The notes under the pieces are model-generated. The model did no database searches. It was not told the origin of the DNA and saw only the letters and a program-made list of their open reading frames with translations. The position numbers and the translations under genes were made by a program. This document shows, piece by piece, positions 28,635 to 37,570 of a DNA stretch of 64,000 bases. Position 1 is the first letter of the stretch. Each line of letters begins with the position of its first letter. The stretch lies in contig QXXF01000001.1 in assembly GCA_009911365.1 (NCBI GenBank), positions 124,001 to 188,000 on the forward strand, written 5' to 3'. This stretch comes from Clostridiales bacterium (lineage in GTDB: Bacteria > Bacillota > Clostridia > Peptostreptococcales > Anaerovoracaceae).

Positions 28635-29402
28635 TTACTCTTCTAACAGGGCTTCTTCCTCAGGAAACGCCGCTGTTTCTTCATAATCTTTTGGGATCTT
28701 GAATACGTTTTTAGGGAACTGGCCTTCCTGGAATTTTGTGATTTTCTCCGTCTTCCGATAAATCGGCGTGTTCTTCTTTCCGTTTTCCCCGATTTTCTCC
28801 TGCAGTTCTATAATGGCATGAAGCTCGCCCTTTTCATTTATCACATAGCGTCTGATCAGCACGTAGTCTTCCACAACCACCTGTTCATCTTCCGTATAGC
28901 CCTCGAATTCATATTTCCCCTGGTATTCGTCATAATCGTAAGTCTTTCCGTCCATCTCCATTTGGTCTGATTTCGCATAGATTAGCTTCAGCGTATCTTC
29001 TTCTCCCTCGTCGGAAGCATCGTTCTCGTCCCTGGAATATTCTTTGTCAGAATCATACACGGAATAAAACGCGTTTTTTGTCTCAATATCCCGGATATCC
29101 AATTTTTCCTCTCCAGTCAACAGCACATAGTTGCCCTTGCCATCCCGCGCTTCGCCTTTCAGTCCTTCCTCTGTCACTTCATCTTCCACGAATTCCTCTA
29201 CCACATTGGCTTCATAATAATATTTGCTGTTATCGCTTTCCAGCATCTGGTGATACTTGAATGAAGCCGTGCCATTTTCCTCGCTGCTCATTTCACTTTG
29301 ATCTCTTGGTTCGCTTTTTGCGCTCTGGGTATCGCCTTTTCCACATGCCGTTAAACCGCATACCATAACCAAAGCCAAAATGATTGCTGCTATTTTTCTC
29401 AT
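28635..29402 (-). CDS. Lipoprotein of unknown function
   Basis: 255 residues with a lipoprotein signal peptide ending in the lipobox LTAC (Cys20), so it should be anchored to the outer face of the membrane. The mature part is acidic, with many Asp, Glu and Tyr residues (DKEYSRDENDASDEGEED), and predicted beta-rich. It resembles LolA/outer-membrane-lipoprotein-sorting-like folds only in general shape. I recognise no catalytic motif. It precedes the sirtuin gene by 15 bases. Confidence 0.75.
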   Translation of the reverse strand: MRKIAAIILALVMVCGLTACGKGDTQSAKSEPRDQSEMSSEENGTASFKYHQMLESDNSKYYYEANVVEEFVEDEVTEEGLKGEARDGKGNYVLLTGEEKLDIRDIETKNAFYSVYDSDKEYSRDENDASDEGEEDTLKLIYAKSDQMEMDGKTYDYDEYQGKYEFEGYTEDEQVVVEDYVLIRRYVINEKGELHAIIELQEKIGENGKKNTPIYRKTEKITKFQEGQFPKNVFKIPKDYEETAAFPEEEALLEE

Positions 29403-29524
29403 TTCTCATCCTCCTGCATGCCTATGCTGTGATTTCCTATTGTCCCGCGGCATCCTTTTGAGGGGACGCTCTGGATCCATTTGGATCCGCGGTCCAATAG
29501 ATCTTACTATTACTAAAAATATAG

Positions 29525-29562
29525 AAAAAAACCGGACACGATTCAATATTTTCGCATCCGGT
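29525..29562 (-). terminator. Terminator after the YjfB-like gene
   Basis: ACCGGA (29531-29536) and TCCGGT (29557-29562) pair, with seven T residues following on the minus strand, 11 bases after the gene's stop. Confidence 0.8.
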
Positions 29563-29572
29563 CACTCTTTGA

Positions 29573-29764
29573 TCAAGCCATCATGTCAATATTCTGCCCT
29601 AAACCCGTTAAAGCAGCATCCAGACTGCGGAGCAACTGGGCGGCTGCCTCGGATTGCGTGTCCATCGCGTCTTTCATCAATGAAATGCTGACAGCCTGTT
29701 GCGTCTGAGCCTGACTATAGACGATGCTTGCTGCTGCAATGCTCTCTACCATATCATCTGTCAC
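29573..29764 (-). CDS. YjfB-family putative motility protein
   Basis: 63 residues with the short helical pattern of the YjfB family: IAAASIVYSQAQTQQAVSISLMKDAMDTQSEAA, then a Leu-rich end. In Bacillus and Clostridia such proteins are named putative motility proteins, but the function is unproven. It is monocistronic with its own terminator, and no flagellar gene lies in the window. Confidence 0.75.
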   Translation of the reverse strand: MTDDMVESIAAASIVYSQAQTQQAVSISLMKDAMDTQSEAAAQLLRSLDAALTGLGQNIDMMA

Positions 29765-29936
29765 CTCTCTCCCATTTATGCCTGATACGTTTTGATCATT
29801 GTTTTCTACTTGTTAACATTACACCATTTATAGCTGAATTGCAAGGATATTTTCACCCTTTCATCGCTTTTGTTGAGTGGGAAGAAAAAGCGAAAATTTG
29901 CCGCGGCCTTGGCTTGTGCCTGGCAGTGCTTTCAGC

Positions 29937-31475
29937 CTATTGGGCAAACAGGGTAATACCGATCAAGCTCATGGCCGCCACAAGGATCACGGCATAAACT
30001 GCCGTAGAAGCCACCATCAGGTACAGCAGACGATCTTGAGGCGGTATGAACGCCGCTGCCGCGGCTTTTGTCATTACAATCAGTGTGGCTAGCACTGTGA
30101 CAGCAATGGCACCCATGGCAACAGGAGGCACAAAAGCGATCAGCAGCGTGGCGATGATCAATAGGGCTGTCGGCAAAAGGCTGGCCGTACCGCAGGCACC
30201 GATCAAAATTTTGATCGGACAGTCCGTTCGGAACAAATAACCTGCCCCAAATAAGATCCCGACCCATAACGCATCCATGACAATGGCGCAAAGGAAAACC
30301 TTCGCCGCGAAGCCAAAAGAATCTCCCCCTGTCAGCCACGGCCCCACTATGCCCAATGAAATCGTGATTTTTTTCATAAAAGCCGCTCCGAGGATCGCTA
30401 GAATCACATCCTTGAACAGAAAGAAGCCGATGCCCGATAAGCATGCGTCTTCATCCGCCGCTCTCTCTATGGTGGATTCCGGCCTTATGAAAAAGTCCGC
30501 CAAGAGCCCAAATGCCAGCCCTTGCTTTGATTGCCGCCTGCCGCGTATTTCAGCGGGTGACACCGCGCCTGTCCTTGTACCGCAGGCATCGCAGAAAGCC
30601 GCGCCCCGCGGAAGGGTTTTACCACAGGCCATGCAAAACAGTGGTTCATATCCGCCGCTAGAGCCTTCGCTCTCCTGGTTAGGCACCGCGGGAGACGCTG
30701 CCTCTTGTTCATCGTTCTCCTTGCCCGCGGCTTCCGTTACCGTTTGTTCTTTGTTTTTTGGTGTTTCCAGTTCTTTCAGTGCCGCCGGTTCCATGGTTTC
30801 AGCTGTGCCTACAGGACGCGCTGTTTCCGCTGTCTCTGGCTCAACGGCCTCTTCTTCTGGTTCCGGCACATCTTCCACTAATTCTACCACTGGCAAATTC
30901 TTGCGGATTGCCCCTACTCTTGGTTCAACGAAAAACTCATCTTCAGGATCAATTCCGCTCTTTATGGAAACATCCGCCTCTTGCTTCATCTCTTCAGCTT
31001 TTAGATCTTCGCTTTTCGAAGTTTTTCCACTCTTGTTGTGGACCACAAGACCTGTATTGTCAGCTGCCGTCTTCCTAACGGTACGCAGCCTTCCTTCCAT
31101 CTGTGAAGCGCTCTGGGATTGGAACTGCCGACTTGGTTCATCCTGACGCTCTAACTCCGTGTCTGATGCGTCAGTGCCTGTTTGGTCTTTCTTCTCTTGC
31201 CCCGTTTCTTCCATCACCTTCTCCGATTCCTTTGAACTTGATGATGGTTTCACAAAGACCATCGTCTTTTCAAGAGAAGCGACAGGATCATCCTTCCTGT
31301 CCAATTCCATCAATTCGTGCAAGTCGTATAGTTCTTCCTCTGCCCTTGAGCCTTGTAACGGATCGTCGTATCCTTCTTTAAATTTTATAGCGGCTTCTGC
31401 CTTCACAGGTTCACCGCAATTCTCGCAAAACTTTGAATCTTCATCGATTTTCGCGCCGCAATTTTCGCAGAACAT
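29937..31475 (-). CDS. Double zinc-ribbon membrane protein
   Basis: 512 residues. An N-terminal zinc ribbon (MFCENCGAKIDEDSKFCENCGEPV) is followed by a long acidic, low-complexity region rich in Glu, Thr and Pro (about 30-270). A second ribbon follows (LFCMACGKTLPRGAAFCDACGTRTG). The C-terminal 200 residues hold about five membrane helices. Both ribbons should be cytoplasmic. Proteins of this layout are common in Firmicutes and mostly uncharacterised. A -35/-10 pair lies about 45 bases upstream. Confidence 0.8.
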   Translation of the reverse strand: MFCENCGAKIDEDSKFCENCGEPVKAEAAIKFKEGYDDPLQGSRAEEELYDLHELMELDRKDDPVASLEKTMVFVKPSSSSKESEKVMEETGQEKKDQTGTDASDTELERQDEPSRQFQSQSASQMEGRLRTVRKTAADNTGLVVHNKSGKTSKSEDLKAEEMKQEADVSIKSGIDPEDEFFVEPRVGAIRKNLPVVELVEDVPEPEEEAVEPETAETARPVGTAETMEPAALKELETPKNKEQTVTEAAGKENDEQEAASPAVPNQESEGSSGGYEPLFCMACGKTLPRGAAFCDACGTRTGAVSPAEIRGRRQSKQGLAFGLLADFFIRPESTIERAADEDACLSGIGFFLFKDVILAILGAAFMKKITISLGIVGPWLTGGDSFGFAAKVFLCAIVMDALWVGILFGAGYLFRTDCPIKILIGACGTASLLPTALLIIATLLIAFVPPVAMGAIAVTVLATLIVMTKAAAAAFIPPQDRLLYLMVASTAVYAVILVAAMSLIGITLFAQ

Positions 31476-31517
31476 CTATGTTTGCCCTCCCAGTCTGTTT
31501 TCAATCGAATTGACCTA

Positions 31518-31546
31518 ACATTATCAGTTTTGCCGCTTCTTGTCAA
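31518..31546 (-). promoter_or_regulatory. Sigma-A promoter of the zinc-ribbon protein
   Basis: On the minus strand a perfect TTGACA (31541-31546) is followed after 17 bases by TAATGT (31518-31523), 43 bases upstream of the ATG. Confidence 0.6.
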
Positions 31547-31654
31547 GTCTCGTCGAAAAATTCGATTTTTTACCCCCCGGCCAGCTGCCCAAGGGCCCGG
31601 ATGCCTACCGGACGCTGACCCAGGAACAAGCACCCTGCTCTTGAACATGGGCTG

Positions 31655-32392
31655 CTACAATTGAAATTCCGTCAAGTTTTTCCAATAACGAACAGGCATC
31701 AGATTCTTTTGACATCGAGGATTGATCCGCTCTTTGATGGCCATGTTCTCGAAATACTGTTTCCACATTGCTTGATAGGCTTTTTCCTCTGAAGACAGTG
31801 GCGGCAGGTTTTCTTTCGTAAAATGACTGATGTACCATTTCCCCTGATAAGCCACCAACGCTTTGCTCCGTTTTACGTCATGAATGATAAATGGTTCATT
31901 TTTGAGGCGGTCACTGAAATGATTCGCCAAGAATTCCACGATATCGTGATCAGGCTCTATGGAGCTGTACAAGACACCTCCCCGCAACTGGGAAAAGCGG
32001 ACCAATCCTTTCATCCTATGGACTTCGCCATTGACTTTATACTCCGCCTCTTGTATCGGCACTACGATAGAATCTCCGTGAAGCATGCTGATGCACGGTC
32101 CTCTGACAAATCCCAGCCTGACATAGTTCAAAATTTTATTTTCCTTGTTTTCAACGCTGGACATGAATACTTTGTAAATTCGTTTCAAGGTGAAAGATGA
32201 AATCTTTTTTTCAATGGCCTCATATACGGTCACGGCTTTTTCTTCTTCTGTTTCCACCTCTCGGTATCCGCCTAGCATGGTGGATTGATATTCCTCCCGC
32301 GGAAAAATGCCGCTGGCCTTTTCCGTATAATAATGGTGATAAACGCAAGTTAGCAGACCCTCAAAAGTGCCGTCATACAGATAATCAACCAT
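31655..32392 (-). CDS. TIGR03915-type putative DNA repair protein (SplB partner)
   Basis: About 245 residues from the ATG at 32392, which gives the family N-terminus MVDYLYDGTFEGLLTCVYHHYY. Other motifs are LGFVRGPCISMLH, FSQLRGGVLYSSIEPDHDIV, and FIIHDVKRSKALVAYQGKW. Members are almost always paired with the radical-SAM protein encoded just upstream, and are proposed to act in DNA repair or base modification; no biochemistry is known to me. Its start overlaps the upstream stop by eight bases, which implies translational coupling. Confidence 0.87.
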   Translation of the reverse strand: MVDYLYDGTFEGLLTCVYHHYYTEKASGIFPREEYQSTMLGGYREVETEEEKAVTVYEAIEKKISSFTLKRIYKVFMSSVENKENKILNYVRLGFVRGPCISMLHGDSIVVPIQEAEYKVNGEVHRMKGLVRFSQLRGGVLYSSIEPDHDIVEFLANHFSDRLKNEPFIIHDVKRSKALVAYQGKWYISHFTKENLPPLSSEEKAYQAMWKQYFENMAIKERINPRCQKNLMPVRYWKNLTEFQL

Positions 32393-33818
32393 GAAGCGCC
32401 ACCCGCTTTCCCTCCGTTCCAGCCCTTGGCAGTAGGTTTTGATCATTGTTGAACATTGAGATTTGAATCCCATCGTTTATTTCCAATATTTGATGTTTAA
32501 TCGCTTCCGGCATGAAATTTTTTTCCCCATAATACTTTCCAGAGCAAGTCAGGAAATGGCGCGCTCGCTTTAATACCACTCCCATTTTCTTTAAGTCTTC
32601 GTACTTGACCGCAGCGATCTTTCTCTGTCGCGTGATCCGCTGCGCGGATATGGCACCGACTCCTGGGATCCGCAGCAGATGGTCCATAGGTGCTTTGTTA
32701 ACCTCCACTGGGAACTGATCTAAGTGGCGCAGCGCCCAAGTCACCTTTGGATCAAGGTCTGGATCCAAATTGGGATTTTCATCATCAAGGATCTCGTTTG
32801 CTTGAAACCCGTAAAACCGCAGCAGCCAGTCGGCCTGATACAATCGGTGTTCTCGTCCCAGAGGCGGCGCAGTTAACGCGTCTGGCAGGATGGGTGATGA
32901 AACCACAGGGATATACGCGCTATAATAAACACGCTTCATTTTAAATGTATGATACAGGTTTTCCGTAGTAGTCAGGATCTGCCGATCCGTCTCTCCCCCC
33001 GCACCTATGATCATCTGGGTTGTCTGTCCTGCGGGTGCGAATGTTTCTTTTCCTCGGCGGGCAGGGACCATCGCTCTTGCGGGACCCGTGTCCATGTTCT
33101 GATTTTCTTTTATCTGTTCAGAACTGACCGCAAGCTGTATCTGCCCTGGTGTCAAGTAATTGAGCGTTGAATTAAGATCCTGCCCTTTGAACATGGTCCC
33201 CGGTCCCTTGAGTGCTTTTCGCTCAATCAGAGTATTGGTGATCTGGCGCATGGGGCTAAAAATCTGCTTTGGTTTTTTCTGCGGGGCAAACAGCGCCAGG
33301 CTCTTGCTGGTAGGCATTTCAATGTTCACACTGAGCCGATCCGCCTCCAAACCAATGGCATAAAGCAGTTCTTGAGAAACACCAGGGATGATCTTCGCAT
33401 GGATATATCCGGCAAAGCCATATTCCCGCCGCAAAAGCCGCAGGCAATGCAGAATGCGCTCTGCCGTATGATCTGGGGAAACTTCTACGGCAGAGCTTAG
33501 AAACAGCCCTTCGATATAATTCCTACGATAAAATTCAATGGTCAGCTTCGCCAGCTCCTCTGGTTCAAAGGAAGCCCGCTCCGTGTCGGCGCTTCGCCGG
33601 TTGACACAGTATTCGCAATCGTAAACGCATCGATTCGTAAACAGTACTTTCAACAGGGAAATACACCTACCGTCCGCAGACCAAGTGTGGCAGATGCCCT
33701 CTGCCGCTCCGCTACCGATCTTTCCGTTGTTTTTCCGTCCCACGCCGCTGCTAGAGCAAGACACATCGTATTTTGCGCTGTCAGCCAAGATTTTCAGTTT
33801 TTCAAGCATCCCATCCAT
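32385..33818 (-). CDS. Putative DNA modification/repair radical SAM protein
   Basis: 477 residues. The radical-SAM cluster is held by FTNRCVYDCEYCVNRRS (CxxxCxxC). Further markers are FLSSAVEVSPDHTAERI, YIHAKIIPGVSQELL and the family-specific TTQMIIGAGGETDRQIL. A helix-hairpin-helix DNA-binding motif lies near the C-terminus (LLRIPGVGAISAQRITRQRK). The combination of radical chemistry and HhH suggests work on DNA. It forms an overlapping pair with the next gene, the standard arrangement for this family. Confidence 0.9.
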   Translation of the reverse strand: MDGMLEKLKILADSAKYDVSCSSSGVGRKNNGKIGSGAAEGICHTWSADGRCISLLKVLFTNRCVYDCEYCVNRRSADTERASFEPEELAKLTIEFYRRNYIEGLFLSSAVEVSPDHTAERILHCLRLLRREYGFAGYIHAKIIPGVSQELLYAIGLEADRLSVNIEMPTSKSLALFAPQKKPKQIFSPMRQITNTLIERKALKGPGTMFKGQDLNSTLNYLTPGQIQLAVSSEQIKENQNMDTGPARAMVPARRGKETFAPAGQTTQMIIGAGGETDRQILTTTENLYHTFKMKRVYYSAYIPVVSSPILPDALTAPPLGREHRLYQADWLLRFYGFQANEILDDENPNLDPDLDPKVTWALRHLDQFPVEVNKAPMDHLLRIPGVGAISAQRITRQRKIAAVKYEDLKKMGVVLKRARHFLTCSGKYYGEKNFMPEAIKHQILEINDGIQISMFNNDQNLLPRAGTEGKRVALHG

Positions 33819-33977
33819 ATATGCCTCCTATATGGCATATGCGCCTCATTTGTAAACTTACGTTCTCATTTTACCACAATTAAAACGTCTGTTCAATATG
33901 AATTTTTGCTTTTTCACACAAACGTCAAATTCCTGACTCCACAGGCTAAAAGCAGTACACATTTCCATCAAACTGTG

Positions 33978-33983
33978 TATAAT
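33978..33983 (+). promoter_or_regulatory. -10 element of the patatin gene
   Basis: A perfect TATAAT 30 bases upstream of the start codon; no good -35 match lies at 17 bases. Confidence 0.45.
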
Positions 33984-34012
33984 AGCAATAGAAACACACA
34001 AAAGGAGCTTTT

Positions 34013-35179
34013 ATGGCAAAGAACGCATTGGTACTCAGCGGGGGCGGCTCGCGAGGCGGTTATGAGATCGGCGTTTGGCAGGCGCTGCGGGAGCTAAAGA
34101 TTCCCATTCATATTGTCACAGGAACTTCCGTAGGCGCATTGAACGGCGCGATGGTGGCGCAGGATGATTTTGATCTAGCTGTGTCTCTTTGGAAGGATCT
34201 AGAAACCCACATGGTGTTTGACGTGGACGCGCATGACCATGAACCTGGCCTCTTTGATTTTGAATTCGCAGGAATGAACGCTAGTGAAGCCTTGGCCTAC
34301 GCAAAAGAAATTCTGCTCAATGGCGGAGCCGGTACTTCTGGGCTGGAAAAAATCGTCTCAAAATATGTGGACGAAGAAAAAATCCGAGCTTCGTCCGTGG
34401 ATCTGGGCGTGGTGACCGTGGAATTCCCGTCTTTAAAGCCCCACTATCTTTTTACGGAAGACATCTCCGCAGGAAAGCTGCCGGACTACATCTTGGCTAG
34501 CGCAGCCTGTTTTCCCGCTGTCCAGGCCAAGGAAATCGATGGTGTTAAGTTTATTGACGGCGGTTATCATGATGTGATGCCCGTGGAACTGTCCCTTGAA
34601 AAAGGGGCGGACCGCATTATTGCCGTTTATCTGGAAGCCGCTGGGTTCGTCAGAAGAGGCACGCTGGAAACCGCTGAAAATCTAGCTTCTGAGGTAATCC
34701 TCATTAAAAGCCCGTGGGACCTTGGGAACTTTCTGGTCTTTGACACAGACAATACCCGCCGCATCATCCGCCTGGGATACCTGGATACTATGAAAGCTTT
34801 CGGAGTTTTCTTGGGACATAAATATACATTCAGGAAAGGTGATTTCACTTCCCACCAGCTGCGAGGCGCGGAAGCTGCCGCCGATATTTTCCAGGTGGAC
34901 CCTTGCCTTGTTTACGGCCGTCAGCAGCTTTCTCAATCCTTGGCCCAGGCAGTGGCCCAAACAGAGCCACCTGTCATGCATGACATCCACCGGGTGGAAG
35001 ATGCGCTGCGGAAATTGAATCAGGCCACATTGGTGCTGTATATCGCTCAGGACTTGCGTGAAAAGGGCGCAAACAGCATTTTCACCCACCGAAGCACCTT
35101 CCGACTGTTAAAACATGAAATTTCCGCTGCCAATTATTTAATCCAAGAACAGATCTCTCTAGAGAGGACTTCCCAATAA
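34013..35179 (+). CDS. Patatin-like phospholipase
   Basis: 388 residues. The nucleophile elbow GTSVG (Ser about 43) follows the oxyanion segment LVLSGGGSRGGYEIG, and the catalytic Asp lies in FIDGGYHDVMP. Patatin-like proteins hydrolyse acyl esters of lipids with a Ser-Asp dyad. There is no signal peptide, so it is cytoplasmic or peripheral to the membrane. AAAGGAG precedes the ATG. A decayed AAA-ATPase gene follows directly in the same frame after the stop. Confidence 0.9.
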   Translation: MAKNALVLSGGGSRGGYEIGVWQALRELKIPIHIVTGTSVGALNGAMVAQDDFDLAVSLWKDLETHMVFDVDAHDHEPGLFDFEFAGMNASEALAYAKEILLNGGAGTSGLEKIVSKYVDEEKIRASSVDLGVVTVEFPSLKPHYLFTEDISAGKLPDYILASAACFPAVQAKEIDGVKFIDGGYHDVMPVELSLEKGADRIIAVYLEAAGFVRRGTLETAENLASEVILIKSPWDLGNFLVFDTDNTRRIIRLGYLDTMKAFGVFLGHKYTFRKGDFTSHQLRGAEAAADIFQVDPCLVYGRQQLSQSLAQAVAQTEPPVMHDIHRVEDALRKLNQATLVLYIAQDLREKGANSIFTHRSTFRLLKHEISAANYLIQEQISLERTSQ

Positions 35180-36196
35180 ATCGGATTTCTCATTTTGCTG
35201 GACGAGTATGACGCACCGCTCCAGGAGGCCTATTCCCACGGATATTGGGCGAAAATGACCGCTTTCATCCGCAGCCTGTTCAACTGTACCTTCAAAGCTA
35301 ATCCGCACATGGAACGCGGAATCATGACTGGCATCACTAGGGTCAGCAAAGAATCCGTTTTTTCCGACCTGAACAATCTGCAAGTGATCACTACCACTTC
35401 AGACAAATATACTGCTGCTTTCGGCTTCACGGAGCAGGAAGTGGAAGACGCTCTAGCTCTCTTTGGTTTGACAGGCACCATGGAAAAGGTAAAATTTTGG
35501 TACGATGGTTTTCAGTTTGGAAGGCAAAGCGATATCTACAACCCTTGGTCTATCACCAAATATTTGGATTCTAAAAAGTTAGGGGCACATTGGGCCAATA
35601 CTAGTTCTAATAGGCTTGTGAGCAAGCTGATCCAGGAGGGACCGCCGGAAGTCAAGATATCCATGGAAACCTTGATGTCAGGGCAATCCATCGAGACACC
35701 CATTGATGAGGAAATCGTTTTCGATCGGTTGGATGGCGATAAGACCGCCATCTGGAGCCTACTGTTGGCTTCCGGGTATTTGAAGGTGGAGAGAGTGCCG
35801 AGGGACATGAGCGATGACGAGGACCCTAGGGATGAGATTTATCGCCTTTCCTTGACTAACCGGGAAGTGAACCGCATGTTCAGATCTATGGTCCAGGATT
35901 GGTTTCATAAGCCGAAAGCCAGATACAACGATTTTGTCAAATCCTTGCTCGCAAATGATGTGAATCACATGAATCAGTTCATGAATCGGATTACGGCGGA
36001 AACGTTCAGCTTTTTCGACACAGGAAATGAGCCTTCCAGACAAGAGCCAGAACGCTTCTTCCATGGTTTCGTGTTAGGGCTCATCGCAGATTCAAGGCTG
36101 GATTATGACGCAGGTCTGATTGGACAGGGATTCACCAGGGACCAGATCCGGCATTATGGCTTTGCCTTTGAAGGGAAGAAGGTGCTGATTGGGTGA
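35180..36196 (+). pseudogene. Decayed AAA-ATPase/PD-(D/E)XK (DUF1703) gene
   Basis: The frame resumes inside the family at ILLDEYDAPLQEAYSHGYW (Walker B region), so the N-terminal third with Walker A is missing. It continues with GIMTGITRVSKESVFSDLNN and the middle domain, reaches FFHGFVLGLIADSRLDYD, then jumps to a short end, DQIRHYGFAFEGKKVLIG. The nuclease core that normally lies between these segments is deleted. Only a TTG could serve as start. These genes are multicopy and mobile in anaerobes, and this one is evidently inactive. Confidence 0.82.
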
Positions 36197-36254
36197 AGCT
36201 ATGATGATGACGGATACCTTTTTCATGCTGCGTTAATGCAAATGGCCTAGAATT

Positions 36255-36299
36255 TAAAAGAGGGCAGTTGCCTGTCATAATGGCAGGCGACTGCCCTCT
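36255..36299 (-). terminator. Strong hairpin terminator after the 405-residue secreted protein
   Basis: Arms of about 17 bases (36259-36275 with 36283-36299, one mismatch) are followed on the minus strand by TTTTAAATT. The stem is symmetrical and could also stop plus-strand transcription. Confidence 0.8.
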
Positions 36300-36322
36300 C
36301 TCGACTTTTACTTGTTTACCTC

Positions 36323-37540
36323 CTATTTGATTTTAACGGTCTTCACTTTACTGTACGCACCGTAAACTTTTTTGTTGCCGGATTTTTTGTACGCTCTGAC
36401 TTTTACGTAGTATTTCTTACCAGCTTTCAGCTTTTTAATGACTTTCTTTGTTGTCTTATTCTTGGTGATGGCTACGTTCTTCGCTTTTTTAAAGTTCTTC
36501 TTCTGAGCGTAAGTAATCTGATAACCTTTTACATTCTTGTCGCGCTTCCAAGTAACAGTCATCCGCTTTTTGCCAGCTTTGGCTTTTACATTTGCGACCT
36601 TCTTTGGTTTGGAAGTCACAGCGACAGGTTTCACGTTCATGTTTTTGTATGCGAAACCGTTCGCTTTTGCGTATTTTGCCGCAGCTGAGTTGTTGGAAGT
36701 ACCGTAGATGGTCACGCCGGCTACTTTGTTATAGGTCTTGTCATACTGCATTGTAGTTTCATTCCATTTATCTGTGCTTACAATATGATAGCCCAGGGCA
36801 TAATTTCCAATGGTAGTCACGGTATCTGGCACGATGATGGATTTTACCACTTTGGAGCTGGCTGCTTCTGGAGCAATGCTTGTGATCTTGTATGTACCAT
36901 GATATTTTTCATCAAATTCAGAAGGCGCAGAATCCCATGCCGGGTTCTTGATCACATATTGACTCGGTATCGCAAGAGTTGTGCTAGCAACAGCCTCTTC
37001 ACCATATCCATCGTCATTATTGAACCTTGAATAAACACGTCCAAGCTTTGCGGTTTTATTCGCATAGAGCCTAATATCATAACTAGCATCATTTGAATAC
37101 GCATCGACATCTCTTAGGTAACCAATTTTCAGCGTTATTTTATCAGATGCTACCACATCAGCTTCGTCTGGAGTCACTGTAGGATCCAGCTTATATACGT
37201 AAATATCCACTGTGCCTTCACTGCGAGCAGTCAACACGCCTGTATTTGGATCAATCGTTGCGATTTCTTCTGCTTTTTTCTTACTGTCGAAATAATCTCT
37301 CGCATAATCAATTTTCCACTTCCATTCGTCTTGATTCACACCGGACGCAGGGTTGCTCTTCACATTGAGATCCAAAGTTCTGCCAATGTCAAGATAATCC
37401 GGCATCTCCTTAGCACCCGCAGGAACAATGCCATATTCGACACCATCTTCGCTTGCGCCATACGATAGCGTTGGTATCGCAAACACAGTCAGCATCATTG
37501 CCAATGCAATGAGCAGGCTGATCTTTCTTTTCTGTTTCAT
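36323..37540 (-). CDS. Secreted Ig-like/fibronectin-III surface protein, copy 1
   Basis: 405 residues with a signal peptide (MKQKRKISLLIALAMMLTVF, cleavage near SYGA). An Ig-like region follows (about 35-130, ending in IATIDPNTGVLTARSEGTVDIYV), then a central domain with VTIYGTSNNSAAAKYAKANGF, as seen in BspA-type leucine-rich proteins. The last 90 residues are a very Lys-rich fibronectin-III-like module (KKMTVTW-type strands, KAGKKYYVKVRAYKK). It is 30 bases downstream of a paralogue with the same plan. There is no sortase motif, so it is probably released or held to the wall by charge. Confidence 0.82.
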   Translation of the reverse strand: MKQKRKISLLIALAMMLTVFAIPTLSYGASEDGVEYGIVPAGAKEMPDYLDIGRTLDLNVKSNPASGVNQDEWKWKIDYARDYFDSKKKAEEIATIDPNTGVLTARSEGTVDIYVYKLDPTVTPDEADVVASDKITLKIGYLRDVDAYSNDASYDIRLYANKTAKLGRVYSRFNNDDGYGEEAVASTTLAIPSQYVIKNPAWDSAPSEFDEKYHGTYKITSIAPEAASSKVVKSIIVPDTVTTIGNYALGYHIVSTDKWNETTMQYDKTYNKVAGVTIYGTSNNSAAAKYAKANGFAYKNMNVKPVAVTSKPKKVANVKAKAGKKRMTVTWKRDKNVKGYQITYAQKKNFKKAKNVAITKNKTTKKVIKKLKAGKKYYVKVRAYKKSGNKKVYGAYSKVKTVKIK

Positions 37541-37570
37541 AACTCAATCCTCCTATTCAAAGTCATTTGC

